Positions 1 through 9,098 of a stretch of DNA of 64,000 nucleotides are shown here, piece after piece (the stretch's first letter is position 1; each line of letters starts with the position of its first letter). Under the pieces are notes generated by a model that saw nothing but the letters and a program-made list of their open reading frames with translations, was not told the DNA's origin and made no database searches. Origin of the DNA: Azohydromonas caseinilytica (GTDB lineage: Bacteria; Pseudomonadota; Gammaproteobacteria; Burkholderiales; Burkholderiaceae_C). Location of the stretch: the NCBI RefSeq assembly GCF_012927045.1, contig NZ_JABBFW010000001.1, positions 124,001-188,000 on the forward strand, in the 5' to 3' direction. The position numbers were made by a program, and so were the translations under genes.

Positions 1-1
1 G

Positions 2-1042
2 TGCTACGAGCGGCTCAAGGGCAAGGGCAGCGGCGCCTCGGGCTTCGACCCGCAGTCCACCGGCATCACCTTCGCCGTCACCGACAAGGCCTTCAACGAC
101 AAGGTCTCCATCGAGACGCTGGGCTACGGCCTGTCCTCCTCGGCCGACGGCACGGTGTTCGAGTGGAACTTCCCGCTGCTGGGCACCTACTGGACGGCCG
201 CCGACGTGATGCTGCAGGACATCGCCAAGAAGAGCGGCGGGCTCAAGGGCAAGAAGATCGCCCTGGTCTACCACGACTCGCCCTACGGCAAGGAGCCCAT
301 CCCGCTGCTGCAAAAGCGCGCCGAGCGCGACGGCTTCACCCTGGCGACCTTCCCCGTGACGCCGCCGGGCGTGGAGCAGAAGTCCACCTGGCTGCAGATC
401 CGCCAGCAGCGCCCGGACTACGTGCTGTTCTGGTCCGCGGGCGTGATGACGCCGGCGGGCATCCGCGAGGCGCAGGCCAGCGGCTATCCGCGCGACAAGA
501 TCTACTCGATCTGGTGGGCCGGCTCCGACCATGACGTCAAGGACCTGGGCGACGCCGCCAAGGGCTACAACACGCTGACCATCCACAACAGCGCCGCGCG
601 CGACCGCGTGCACGACGACCTCAAGAAGTTCGTCTACGACAAGGGCCAGGGCGCGCCCGGCGGCCAGGTCGGCACCATGGCGCACACGCGCGGGATGATG
701 ATCGCCATGCTGCAGGTGGAGGCCATCCGCACCGCGCAGGAGAAGTTCGGCAAGGGCAAGGTCATGACGCCCGAGCAGGTGCGCTGGGGCTTCGAAAACC
801 TCAACCTCACGGCCGAGCGGCTCAAGACGCTGGGCTTCGCCGAGGTCATGCGCCCAGTGCAGACCAGCTGCCAGAACCACATGGGCACCGACTGGGCCCG
901 CGTGGCGCAGTGGGACGGAGCCAAGTGGAAGGTCACCAGCGACTGGTACCAGGCCGACAAGTCGCTGATCGACCCGCTGGTCAAGGAAGGCGCGGCCAAG
1001 TACGCCAAGGACAAGGGCCTCAAGGTCCGCAGCTGCAGCTGA
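2..1042 (+). CDS. ABC transporter substrate-binding protein, branched-chain amino-acid (LivK) type, 5'-truncated by window edge
   Basis: The reading frame is open from base 2, so the start lies upstream of the window. The visible 346 residues match the periplasmic binding protein fold of type 1 (Peripla_BP_6): a segment beginning CYERLKGKGSG, a central LVYHDSPYGKEPI strand-turn typical of the second lobe, and a SIWWAGSDHD ligand-site region. Family members bind a solute, such as a branched-chain amino acid, amide, urea or aromatic acid, and deliver it to LivHM/LivGF permeases. The LivF-type ATPase gene follows after a 27-nt gap, so the two probably share an operon. The substrate cannot be read from sequence; the downstream CoA-ligase-like gene hints at an aromatic or organic acid. 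Confidence 0.9.
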   Translation, partial: CYERLKGKGSGASGFDPQSTGITFAVTDKAFNDKVSIETLGYGLSSSADGTVFEWNFPLLGTYWTAADVMLQDIAKKSGGLKGKKIALVYHDSPYGKEPIPLLQKRAERDGFTLATFPVTPPGVEQKSTWLQIRQQRPDYVLFWSAGVMTPAGIREAQASGYPRDKIYSIWWAGSDHDVKDLGDAAKGYNTLTIHNSAARDRVHDDLKKFVYDKGQGAPGGQVGTMAHTRGMMIAMLQVEAIRTAQEKFGKGKVMTPEQVRWGFENLNLTAERLKTLGFAEVMRPVQTSCQNHMGTDWARVAQWDGAKWKVTSDWYQADKSLIDPLVKEGAAKYAKDKGLKVRSCS

Positions 1043-1069
1043 AGCCACACGCAGAAAGGAAGCGCGCCC

Positions 1070-1927
1070 ATGCATACCGCTGCTGTCGCAACCGCACAGC
1101 CCGCCGCCGCCGGCGGCGCGGACAAGAAGCCGCTGCTGGACGTCAACGGCATCGAGGTCATCTACAACCAGGTGATCCTGGTGCTCAAGGGCGTCTCGCT
1201 GCGCGTGGACGAGGGAGCGATCGTGGCGCTGCTGGGCGCCAACGGCGCGGGCAAGACCACCACGCTGCGCGCCGTCTCCAATTTGCTGCGCGGCGAGCGC
1301 GGCGAGGTCACCAAGGGCGCCATCACGCTGCGCGAGCAGCGCATCGAGGCGCTCTCGCCCGCGGCGCTGGTGCAGCGCGGCGTGGTGCAGGTGATGGAGG
1401 GCCGGCACTGCTTCGCGCACCTGAGCATCGAGGAGAACCTGCTCACCGGCGCCTACACGCGCACCGACGGCAAGGCCGCCATCGCGCGCACGCTGGAGAA
1501 GGTCTACGACTACTTCCCGAGGCTGAAGACGCGGCGCCACTCGCAGGCGGCCTACACCTCCGGCGGCGAGCAGCAGATGTGCGCCATCGGGCGCGCGCTG
1601 ATGTCCGAGCCGCGCATGGTGCTGCTTGACGAGCCCTCGATGGGCCTGGCGCCGCAGATCGTGGAGGAGGTGTTCTCCATCGTGCGCGACCTCAACCGGC
1701 GCGAGGGCGTGAGCTTCCTGCTGGCCGAGCAGAACACGCACATGGCCCTGACCTATGCCGACCATGGCTACATCCTGGAGAACGGCCGGGTCGTGATGGA
1801 CGGACCCGCCGCCGCGCTGCGCGAGAACGAGGACGTCAAGGAGTTCTACCTCGGCATGGGCGGCGGCGACCGCAAGAGTTTCAAGGACGTCAAGAGCTAC
1901 AAGCGCCGCAAGCGCTGGCTGGCCTGA
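1070..1927 (+). CDS. ABC transporter ATP-binding protein, LivF family
   Basis: This 285-residue protein is the cytoplasmic ATPase subunit that powers a branched-chain amino-acid-type importer. Walker A is GANGAGKT at residues 56-63, the ABC signature SGGEQ is at 164-168, and Walker B VLLDEP is at 184-189. The switch-region LLAEQN follows. The LivF character is shown by the EENLLTGAYTR segment and the length of the core. The N-terminus carries about 20 extra Ala-rich residues compared with usual LivF (about 235-260 aa), and the C-terminus ends in a Lys/Arg-rich tail. It lies 27 nt after the binding-protein gene. The permease and LivG genes are presumably outside the window. Confidence 0.93.
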   Translation: MHTAAVATAQPAAAGGADKKPLLDVNGIEVIYNQVILVLKGVSLRVDEGAIVALLGANGAGKTTTLRAVSNLLRGERGEVTKGAITLREQRIEALSPAALVQRGVVQVMEGRHCFAHLSIEENLLTGAYTRTDGKAAIARTLEKVYDYFPRLKTRRHSQAAYTSGGEQQMCAIGRALMSEPRMVLLDEPSMGLAPQIVEEVFSIVRDLNRREGVSFLLAEQNTHMALTYADHGYILENGRVVMDGPAAALRENEDVKEFYLGMGGGDRKSFKDVKSYKRRKRWLA

Positions 1928-1967
1928 CCACGCCCGGGCCCGCGGGTCGGCCCGGACAGGAGCTTTC

Positions 1968-2261
1968 ATGAGCGACGATTTCTTTGCCCCGCCGCCCTTC
2001 AAGCCGGACGAGGCGCTGCAGCGCCTGCAACGCGAGTTGCGCGCGCTGGGCCTCACCGAGCGCGAAGGGCGCTTTGAGCGCCGCGGCCAGCCCATCGCCC
2101 GCGTGGCGCTGGACGGCGCGGAACTGAAGGCGGCACGCGTGCGGCAGCCGGCCCGCACGCCGCAATGGCAGGAACGCGTGATCAAAGACAGCGCGGCGCT
2201 GCGCGACTTCGTCGCCGAATTGAAGCGCGAGCTCGCACGCTGGGGAGACCGTGATGAGTGA
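1968..2261 (+). CDS. conserved small hypothetical protein preceding a CoA-ligase-like gene
   Basis: This 97-residue soluble protein has no signal peptide or membrane segment. It is rich in Arg, Glu and Leu, with the predicted-helical stretch ALQRLQRELRALGL near the N-terminus and DFVAELKRELARW at the C-terminus. It is preceded by AGGAGC (a good ribosome site 6-7 nt before the ATG). Its last 8 bases overlap the start of the following ligase-like gene, so the two are probably translationally coupled and act together. No function is recognised. Confidence 0.75.
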   Translation: MSDDFFAPPPFKPDEALQRLQRELRALGLTEREGRFERRGQPIARVALDGAELKAARVRQPARTPQWQERVIKDSAALRDFVAELKRELARWGDRDE

Positions 2262-3516
2262 TTTCTACGACGCGCTGGAGACGCGCGATCCGGCCGCACG
2301 CGAGGCGGCGCTGATGGCGGCGCTGCCCGGCGTGGTGGCGCAGGCCCAGGCCCACAGCAGCGCCGCGGCCGAGCTGCTGGCGGGCGTGGACCCGCGCGAG
2401 GTGAGCAGCCGCGAGGCGCTGGCGCGGCTGCCGGTGCTGCGCAAGTCCGAGCTGCTGCAGCGCCAGCGCGAGCGCCGGCATGGCGACCCCTTCGGCGGCT
2501 TCTCCGCCATCGGCTGGACCGGGCTGCCGCGCCCGCGCGGCGCGCGGCGCGTGTTCCAGTCGCCCGGGCCGCTGTACGAGCCCGAGGGCACGGCGCCCGA
2601 CTGGTGGCGCACGGCGCGCGCGCTGTACGCCGCGGGCTTCCGCAGCGGCGACCTGCTGCACAACAGCTTCAGCTACCACCTCACGCCGGCCGGCTCGATT
2701 ATGGAATGCGGCGCCCATGCGCTGGGCTGCGCGGTGTTTGCCGGCGGCGTGGGCAATACCGAGCTGCAGCTGCAGGCCATCGCCGAGCTGCGGCCGCAGG
2801 GCTACGTGGGCACGCCCAGCTTCCTGAAGATCCTGCTGGAGCGCGCGGCCGAGCAGGACCTGCCGCTGCCGGGCTTCGGCAAGGCCCTGGTCAGCGGCGA
2901 GGCCTGCCCGCCCTCGCTGCAGGCCTTCTTCGCCGGGCGCGGCGTGCAGGCCTACCAGTGCTACGCCACGGCCGACCTGGGCCTCATCGCCTACGAGACC
3001 CCGGCGCGCCAGGGCCTGGTGGTGGACGAGGGCGTGATCGTGGAGATCGTGCAACCCGGCACGGGCGAGCCGGTGGCCGAGGGCGAGATCGGCGAGGTGG
3101 TGGTGACCACGCTCAACCCGGACTACCCGCTCATCCGCTTCGGCACCGGCGACCTCTCGGCGGTGCTGCCCGGGCGCTGCCCCAGCGGGCGCAGCAACGT
3201 GCGGCTGCGCGGCTGGCTGGGCCGCGCCGACCAGGCCACCAAGGTGCGCGGCATGTTCGTGCACCCGGGGCAGCTGGCGCAGCTGGCGCAGCGCCACCCA
3301 GGGCTGGGGCGGTTGCGCCTGGTGGTCAGCGGCGAGCCGGCGGCCGAGCGGCTGCTGCTGCGCGCCGAGGCCCAGGAACAGGGTGAAGGCCTGGCGCAGC
3401 AGCTGGCGGCGAGCGTGCGCGAAGTCACGAAACTGCGCGCGGAGGTGGAACTTTGTGCGCCGGGCAGCCTTCCCAACGACGGCAAGGTCATCGAGGACGG
3501 CCGCCGCTACGACTGA
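2254..3516 (+). CDS. phenylacetate-CoA ligase-like AMP-forming synthetase
   Basis: This protein of about 420 residues belongs to the phenylacetate-CoA ligase (PaaK-like) branch of the ANL superfamily. These enzymes activate an aromatic or other carboxylic acid as acyl-AMP and then acyl-CoA in the cytosol. Supporting features are the ARLPVLRKSELLQRQ N-terminal segment, SFSYHLTPAG, the YVGTPSFLKILLE motif, the SGEACPPS turn, QCYATADLGLIAYE and the RFGTGDLSAV motif of the hinge region, followed by a small C-terminal domain. GTG at 2251 and ATG at 2254 are both possible starts; ATG is preferred. The context (an ABC uptake system of Liv type) suggests use of an imported acid, but the substrate is unknown. 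Confidence 0.88.
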   Translation: MSDFYDALETRDPAAREAALMAALPGVVAQAQAHSSAAAELLAGVDPREVSSREALARLPVLRKSELLQRQRERRHGDPFGGFSAIGWTGLPRPRGARRVFQSPGPLYEPEGTAPDWWRTARALYAAGFRSGDLLHNSFSYHLTPAGSIMECGAHALGCAVFAGGVGNTELQLQAIAELRPQGYVGTPSFLKILLERAAEQDLPLPGFGKALVSGEACPPSLQAFFAGRGVQAYQCYATADLGLIAYETPARQGLVVDEGVIVEIVQPGTGEPVAEGEIGEVVVTTLNPDYPLIRFGTGDLSAVLPGRCPSGRSNVRLRGWLGRADQATKVRGMFVHPGQLAQLAQRHPGLGRLRLVVSGEPAAERLLLRAEAQEQGEGLAQQLAASVREVTKLRAEVELCAPGSLPNDGKVIEDGRRYD

Positions 3517-3670
3517 CGCCGGATAGTGGGTTTCCCTGGCAACGGGTTGGCAGTGGCGGCCGTTACGATGCGCGGCTCTCAAGTGGACGCCCCAGCGGCC
3601 GATACGCAGAGCCGGACCGCACCCGCTGCCCGCCGCGACGGTGCGCCACCCCACTCCTGAGGTAGTCACA

Positions 3671-4642
3671 ATGAAGAAGTTCCTGTTCGCCACCGTGGCG
3701 CTCGCTGCCGCTTCGGCCGCCCTGGCGCAGCAGTACCCGTCGAAGCCTGTCACGATCATCGTGCCCTTCTCCGCCGGCGGACCCACCGACAAGGTGGCGC
3801 GCGATCTGGCCGAGGCGCTGCGCGGGCCGCTCAAGTCCACGATCGTGATCGAGAACGTGGCCGGCGCCGGCGGCACGCTGGGCGCGGCCAAGGTGGCCAA
3901 GGCCGCGCCGGACGGCCATACGCTGCTGCTGCACCACATCGGCATGGCGACCTCCCCGGCGCTGTACCGCAACCTCACCTTCAAGCCGGTGGAGGACTTC
4001 GAGTACCTGGGCCTGGTCAACGAGGTGCCGATGACCATCGTCGGCAAGCCCGGCCTGCCCGCCAACAACTGGGCCGAGCTGCAGAAGTGGCTGCAGGCCA
4101 ACCAGGGCAAGGTCAACCTGGCCCACGCCGGCCTGGGCGCGGCCTCGCACCTGTGCGGGCTGCTGTTCCAGCAGAGCCTGAAGATGGAAATGACCACCGT
4201 GCCCTACAAGGGCACCGGCCCGGCCATGACCGACCTCATGGGCGGCCAGGTGGACCTGATGTGCGACCAGACCACCAACACCTCGGCGCAGATCGCCAGC
4301 GGCAAGGTCAAGGCCTACGCCGTCACCACGCTCAAGCCGCTGGCCACCCCGGCGCTGTCCAAGCTGCCCACGCTGGACGCCTCGGGCCTCAAGGGCTTCA
4401 ACGTGACGATCTGGCACGGCCTGTACGCGCCCAAGGGCACGCCCAAGGCCGTGGTGGACCAGGTCAACGCCGCGCTCAAGACCGCGCTCAAGGACCCGGG
4501 CTTCATCAAGCGCGAGGAGGAGCTCGGCGCCGTCGTGACCGCCGACGCCCGCGTCAACCCCGCCGAGCACAAGAAGTTCGTGGAAGGCGAGATCGCCAAG
4601 TGGACCCCGGTCATCAAGGCCGCGGGGCAGTACGCGGACTGA
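3671..4642 (+). CDS. Bug-family tripartite tricarboxylate transporter substrate-binding protein
   Basis: This 323-residue periplasmic binding protein belongs to the TctC/Bug family, which is greatly expanded in Burkholderiales. It begins MKKFLFATVALAAASAALA, a clear Sec signal peptide, followed by the family hallmark YPSKPVTIIVPFSAGGPTD. Later landmarks are VIENVAGAGGTLGA, TVPYKGTGPAMTDLMGGQVDLM and ARVNPAEHKKFVEGEIAKW. The start at 3671 is chosen because GAGG lies 8-12 nt upstream and the signal peptide begins there; the frame is open another 30 nt upstream. No TctA/TctB genes are adjacent, so it is an orphan binding protein, as is usual for this family. The ligand is unknown. Confidence 0.93.
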   Translation: MKKFLFATVALAAASAALAQQYPSKPVTIIVPFSAGGPTDKVARDLAEALRGPLKSTIVIENVAGAGGTLGAAKVAKAAPDGHTLLLHHIGMATSPALYRNLTFKPVEDFEYLGLVNEVPMTIVGKPGLPANNWAELQKWLQANQGKVNLAHAGLGAASHLCGLLFQQSLKMEMTTVPYKGTGPAMTDLMGGQVDLMCDQTTNTSAQIASGKVKAYAVTTLKPLATPALSKLPTLDASGLKGFNVTIWHGLYAPKGTPKAVVDQVNAALKTALKDPGFIKREEELGAVVTADARVNPAEHKKFVEGEIAKWTPVIKAAGQYAD

Positions 4643-4661
4643 ACTCCCCACACCCACCCAT

Positions 4662-4690
4662 TGAAAAGTCGCCCGAGGGCGGCTTTTTGC
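4662..4690 (+). terminator. Rho-independent terminator after the Bug gene
   Basis: GTCGCCC-GAG-GGCGGC forms a short GC stem followed by TTTTTG. It sits 20 nt after the stop codon of the binding-protein gene. Confidence 0.75.
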
Positions 4691-4859
4691 TGCGCCATTC
4701 CGGCATAGCCGGCTTTCCGGCGAATTTGGAAACGGCTTTGCGCAGCGCGCTGGAAATAAGGAAAACGCTATTGTCCAGAATATCCGAACAATCACCGCAA
4801 TATATGGGGAGATTATTCAGAAATTCTGGCAATTACCTTTTGCTCTCCGGTGGGTCTTT

Positions 4860-5300
4860 TCAGGCCACCGTCATCGGGATGGTCACCGGCCCGTCGTTGA
4901 CTAACTCCACCTGCATGTCGGCGCCGAAGACGCCGGCCTGGACCACCGGGTGGCGTTCGCGCGCGAGCTGCAGCACGCGCTCGTAGAGCTCGCGCCCCAG
5001 CGCGGCCGGCGCGGCGCCGGTAAAGCTGGGGCGGTTGCCGCCGCTGGTGTCGGCCGCCAGCGTGAACTGCGAAACGATCAGCAGCCCGCCCTGCACGTCC
5101 TGCACGCTGCGGTTCATCTTGCCGGCCTCGTCGCTGAACACGCGCAGCTTGAGCAGCTTGTCCACCAGCTTCACGGCCTGGACCTCGCCGTCGGCGGGCT
5201 GGGCGCAGACCAGCACCAGCAGGCCCTGGCCGATCTCGCCCACGGTGTCACCGGACACCTGCACGCGCGCGCGGCGCACACGCTGGATCAATGCAATCAC
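4860..5300 (-). CDS. dtd: D-aminoacyl-tRNA deacylase
   Basis: This 146-residue DTD protein hydrolyses D-amino acids from mischarged tRNA in the cytosol. The two family signatures are present: [17 protein letters not shown] (SQxTL motif with the catalytic Thr region) and the C-terminal NDGPVTIP (Gly-cisPro-like motif). The length is standard. Translation starts at a GTG (5298-5300) that overlaps the stop of the upstream CDF gene as GTGA, indicating coupling. Confidence 0.95.
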   Translation of the reverse strand: MIALIQRVRRARVQVSGDTVGEIGQGLLVLVCAQPADGEVQAVKLVDKLLKLRVFSDEAGKMNRSVQDVQGGLLIVSQFTLAADTSGGNRPSFTGAAPAALGRELYERVLQLARERHPVVQAGVFGADMQVELVNDGPVTIPMTVA

Positions 5301-6193
5301 GACGTCGTTTCCCCGTGGCGCTCGTCCACATGCGCCTCCACATCAAAAGACAGCAGCTGGATGGTGGCGCGCAGCCCCGGCACGGCCGCCATGAGCGCGC
5401 GCTCCACCTCGCCGCGCATGGCGGCGGCCCGGCCCAGCGGCCAATCGGCGGGCAGGTGCAGGTGCAGGTCCACGAAGCGGCGCTGGCCGGCGCGGCGCGT
5501 GGTGACATGGTCGAAACGCACCTGCGGGCTGTCGAAGCGCCGCAGCGTCTGCTCGATCCGCGCCTGGTCCTGCGGGTCGAGCGCGTGGTCCATCAGCCCG
5601 TCGGCCGAGCGCTTGAGCAGCGACAGCGCCTCGCGCACGATGTTGAGCGCCACGGCGATGGCCAGCACCGGGTCCAGCCACAGCCAGCCGGTGAAGTGCA
5701 CGGCAATGAGGCCGCCGACCACGCCGGCGGAGGTCCACACGTCGGTGAAGAGGTGGCGCGCGTCGGCCTCCAGCGCCATCGAGTGGTGCTCGCGCGCCTT
5801 GCGCAGCATGGCCCAGGCCAGCACGCCGTTGAGCACCGAGCTCAGCACCGACAGCGCCAGCCCCGGCCCCAGCGCCTCCAGCGGCTCCGGATGCAGCAGC
5901 CGCTTCACGGCCGCGTAGACGATGGCCAGCGCCGCCACCAGGATCAGCACGCCCTCGAAGCCGCTGGAGAAGTACTCGGCCTTGTGGTGGCCGTAAGGAT
6001 GCTCCTCGTCGGGCGGCCGCGCCGCCAGCGTCACCATGGCCAGCGCGAAGCTGGCGCCGGCCACGTTCACCAGCGACTCCATCGCGTCGGAGAGCAGGCC
6101 CACCGAGCCGGTGAGCCACCACGCCAGCGTCTTGAGCGCGATGGTGACCACCGCCACGCCGACGGAGATCTTCAGGTAGGTGCTGACCTGCAT
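5297..6193 (-). CDS. cation diffusion facilitator (CDF) family metal efflux protein
   Basis: This 298-residue inner-membrane antiporter exports divalent metal such as Zn, Fe, Cd or Mn. Six hydrophobic segments are evident, with SDAMES in TM2, [15 protein letters not shown] between TM2 and TM3, and the metal-site HLFTD (HxxxD) of TM5. A cytoplasmic C-terminal domain with [12 protein letters not shown] and FVDLHLHLP follows. The ATG at 6193 is chosen since TM1 begins just after it; the frame is open to 6250. The stop overlaps the dtd start by 4 nt. Which metal is moved cannot be determined; the arrangement resembles FieF-like proteins. Confidence 0.9.
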   Translation of the reverse strand: MQVSTYLKISVGVAVVTIALKTLAWWLTGSVGLLSDAMESLVNVAGASFALAMVTLAARPPDEEHPYGHHKAEYFSSGFEGVLILVAALAIVYAAVKRLLHPEPLEALGPGLALSVLSSVLNGVLAWAMLRKAREHHSMALEADARHLFTDVWTSAGVVGGLIAVHFTGWLWLDPVLAIAVALNIVREALSLLKRSADGLMDHALDPQDQARIEQTLRRFDSPQVRFDHVTTRRAGQRRFVDLHLHLPADWPLGRAAAMRGEVERALMAAVPGLRATIQLLSFDVEAHVDERHGETTS

Positions 6194-6266
6194 GGCGGCA
6201 TTGTCCCGATGCGCCGGCCGCGCCCACGGGATGCTGCGGGCTTGGGCCAAGGCAACGGTGCAGTCT

Positions 6267-7520
6267 TCAGCCCAACGTGACGCGCGCGAACTTGCGCTTG
6301 CCCACCTGCAACACGTAGGTACCCGCCTCCAGCTTGAGGCCCTTGTCGGTGACGACGCTGCCGTCCACGCGCACGCCGCCCTGCTCGATCATGCGCATGG
6401 CCTCGCTGGTGGAGGGCACCAGGTTGGCCTGCTTCAGCAGGGCGCCGATGCCCAGCGGCGCGCCGGAGAGGTTCACTTCGGGAATGTCATCGGGGATGCC
6501 GCCGCGCGAACGGTTGATGAAGTCCTGCTCGGCGGCATCGGCCGCGGCAGCGGAGTGGAAGCGCGCGGTGATCTCCTTGGCCAGCATCACCTTGGCGTCC
6601 TTCGGGTTGCGCCCGGCCTCGACCTCGGCCTTGAGCGCGGCGATCTCGGCCTCGGAGCGGAAGCTCAGCAGGTTGAAGTACTTCCACATCAGCGTGTCGC
6701 TGATGGACAGCAGCTTGGCGAACATGGCGTTGGCCGGCTCGCTGATGCCGATGTAGTTGCCCTTGCTCTTGGACATCTTCTCGACGCCGTCCAGGCCTTC
6801 GAGCAGCGGCATGGTCAGGATGCACTGCGGCTCCTGGCCGTACTCGGCCTGCAGCGCGCGGCCCACGAGCAGGTTGAACTTCTGGTCGGTGCCGCCGAGC
6901 TCCAGGTCGGACTTGAGCGCCACGGAGTCGTAGCCCTGCATCAGCGGATACAGGAACTCGTGCACGCTGATGGGCGTGCCGGCCTTGAAGCGCTCGGCGA
7001 AGTCGTTGCGCTCCATCATCCGCGCCACCGTGTAGCGGGCAGCGAGCTGAATCATCCCGCGCGCGCCCAGCGCGTCGCACCACTCCGAGTTGTAGCGAAT
7101 CTCGGTGCGGGCCGGGTCCAGCACCAGGCTGGCCTGCTTGTAGTAGGTCTGGGCGTTGGTCTCGATCTGCTCGCGCGTGAGCGGCGGGCGGGTGGTGTTG
7201 CGGCCGGAGGGGTCGCCGATGGTCGAGGTGAAGTCGCCGATCAAGAAGATCACCTGGTGGCCCAGGTCCTGCAGCTGACGCAGCTTGTTGAGCACCACGG
7301 TGTGACCAAGGTGGATGTCCGGAGCCGTCGGGTCCAGGCCGAGCTTGATGCGCAGCGGCACGCCGGTGGCCTGCGAACGTGCCAGCTTGGCGACCCATTC
7401 CTGCTCGGGCAACAACTCTTCACAACCCCGCAGCGTCACGGCCAGCGCGGCGCGCACCTCGTCCGTCACCGGGTAATTGACAGGCGCGGCGGGCGTGGTG
7501 GTCGTCACGATTTCTGACAT
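6267..7520 (-). CDS. tyrS: tyrosyl-tRNA synthetase
   Basis: This 417-residue class I synthetase charges tRNA-Tyr. The HIGH-type motif is HLGH at residues 70-73 and KMSKS is at 248-252. [16 protein letters not shown] provides tyrosine-binding and dimer-region residues. A C-terminal S4-type RNA-binding domain is visible ([20 protein letters not shown] to the end). The length and HLGH version match the TyrZ-like group common in betaproteobacteria. It is divergent from the M23 peptidase gene across 213 nt. Confidence 0.97.
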   Translation of the reverse strand: MSEIVTTTTPAAPVNYPVTDEVRAALAVTLRGCEELLPEQEWVAKLARSQATGVPLRIKLGLDPTAPDIHLGHTVVLNKLRQLQDLGHQVIFLIGDFTSTIGDPSGRNTTRPPLTREQIETNAQTYYKQASLVLDPARTEIRYNSEWCDALGARGMIQLAARYTVARMMERNDFAERFKAGTPISVHEFLYPLMQGYDSVALKSDLELGGTDQKFNLLVGRALQAEYGQEPQCILTMPLLEGLDGVEKMSKSKGNYIGISEPANAMFAKLLSISDTLMWKYFNLLSFRSEAEIAALKAEVEAGRNPKDAKVMLAKEITARFHSAAAADAAEQDFINRSRGGIPDDIPEVNLSGAPLGIGALLKQANLVPSTSEAMRMIEQGGVRVDGSVVTDKGLKLEAGTYVLQVGKRKFARVTLG

Positions 7521-7733
7521 AGCATTAAGGTTTGCAGGATTTTTGAATGTAAGGGCGCGTCACGCGGTGGTTATACTTCGCGCGGTTGCCGCAAGATTGC
7601 AACCTAAGACGTACCACTTTCAGCCGATATCGCAATTCTATCGATTGGCGCTGGGAGTTTTTTCAGACCCTTGCAGCCAGTCTCACTTCCGTGCTGCAAC
7701 CGTTGCGGGCCCGGCCCGGCATTGAAGTTCACG
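7521..7733. promoter_or_regulatory. divergent promoter region between tyrS and the M23 peptidase gene
   Basis: This 213-nt non-coding spacer is visibly more AT-rich than its surroundings, with its A/T-rich core at about 7600-7660. It must hold promoters for both flanking genes. No T-box, attenuator hairpin or exact -35/-10 pair could be assigned by eye. Confidence 0.5.
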
Positions 7734-9098
7734 ATGACGGCATGGCTCGACCGCGCGGCCGAGAACGCGCACAAATTTGCTCAACGACATCCCCGCGCCT
7801 TGGCGGCGGGCGTGTTGTGCTCGCTGGCGGGCTTTGCCGCCACGGCATTCGGCGTGGCCTCGCCCACGGCGCCCGGCACGGAGATCGCGCAGCAGGTCAT
7901 CAGTGAAGCGGTACAGCCGCTGCCGGTGCACGAGCAGCTCGAAGCGCTGGCCGCGCACCGTCTGGAGCTCAACCGCAGCACCGTGGGCCGCGCCAACGAC
8001 ACCGCCGACAACCTGCTGTCGCGCCTGGGCGTGAGCGACGCTTCGGCCGTGGCCTTCCTGCGCCGCGAGCGCAGCGTGCGCGAGCTGCTGGACCGGCGCC
8101 TGCCGCGCATGTTCAGCGCCCGCGCCGACGAGAGCGGCCGGCTGATCGAGCTGGTGGCCCGCTATCCGGCCCCGAACAAGGAGCAGCTCGACACGCACTT
8201 CACGCGCGTGGTGATGCAACCCGACGGACGCGGCGGCTGGAAGGTGGAGCGGCAGCTGGCGCGGCTGGAGTCGCAGGTGCGCCTGGGCAGCGGCACGATC
8301 AGCAACTCGCTGTTTGCCGCCACCGACGATGCCGGGCTGCCCGACAGCGTCGCCACGCAACTGTCAGAGATGTTCGCCGACGAGGTGGACTTCCACCGCG
8401 AGTTGCACAAGGGCGATACCTTCAGCGTCGTCTACGAGACGCTCACCGCCGATGGCGAGCCCATCGTCTGGAACGAGGGCGCGGGCCATCTGCTGGCTGC
8501 CGAGTTCATCAACGGCGGCCGCGTGCACCAGGGCATGTGGGTGCGCGACTCGCTGGGCCGGGGCGCCTACGCCGGCCTCGACGGCCAACCCAAGCAGCGC
8601 GGCTTCCTGGCCAGCCCCATGGAGTTCTCGCGCGTGACCTCGGGCTTCGCCATGCGCATGCACCCTATCCTGCAGACCCTGCGCGCGCACAAGGGCGTGG
8701 ACTACGGCGCGCCCGTGGGCACGGCGGTGCGCACCGTGGGCGACGGCGTGGTGGATTTCGCCGGCTGGCAGAACGGCTACGGCAACGTGGTCGAGATCCG
8801 CCATGACGGCGAGCGCAGCACGCTCTACGCGCACCTGAGCCGCGTCGACGTGCGCAAGGGCGAGCGCGTGGAACAGGGTGAGCGCATCGGCGCCGTGGGC
8901 GCCACGGGCTGGGCCACCGGGCCGCACTTGCACTTCGAATTCCGCATCAACGGCGTGCACCAGGACCCGCTGCAGATCGCCAAGGCCACGCAGGCCACAC
9001 TGCCGCCGGTGTCGCGCACCGAGCTGCAGCAGCTCGCCACCAGCGCCCGCACGCAGCTGGCCGCCGCGCGCAGCGTGGGCTCGATCAGCAACGAGTGA
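7734..9098 (+). CDS. M23 (LytM-type) peptidoglycan DD-endopeptidase, MepM-like
   Basis: This 454-residue cell-wall hydrolase has one N-terminal membrane anchor or uncleaved signal (ALAAGVLCSLAGFAATAFGVA), a central OapA/LysM-like region and a C-terminal LytM domain. The zinc ligands of M23 are visible: H319 and D323 in HKGVD, and H400 within the HLHFEF motif with catalytic H398. The predicted role is periplasmic cleavage of peptide cross-links during wall growth. The ATG at 7734 is used; the frame opens further upstream. It overlaps anmK by GTGA, linking wall hydrolysis with muropeptide sugar recycling in one transcript. Confidence 0.93.
   Translation: MTAWLDRAAENAHKFAQRHPRALAAGVLCSLAGFAATAFGVASPTAPGTEIAQQVISEAVQPLPVHEQLEALAAHRLELNRSTVGRANDTADNLLSRLGVSDASAVAFLRRERSVRELLDRRLPRMFSARADESGRLIELVARYPAPNKEQLDTHFTRVVMQPDGRGGWKVERQLARLESQVRLGSGTISNSLFAATDDAGLPDSVATQLSEMFADEVDFHRELHKGDTFSVVYETLTADGEPIVWNEGAGHLLAAEFINGGRVHQGMWVRDSLGRGAYAGLDGQPKQRGFLASPMEFSRVTSGFAMRMHPILQTLRAHKGVDYGAPVGTAVRTVGDGVVDFAGWQNGYGNVVEIRHDGERSTLYAHLSRVDVRKGERVEQGERIGAVGATGWATGPHLHFEFRINGVHQDPLQIAKATQATLPPVSRTELQQLATSARTQLAAARSVGSISNE

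Noticed and set aside
2182..4197. Long minus-strand frame opposite the CoA-ligase and Bug genes
   Set aside because: It has no protein family resemblance. The plus-strand genes have a signal peptide, motifs and ribosome sites.
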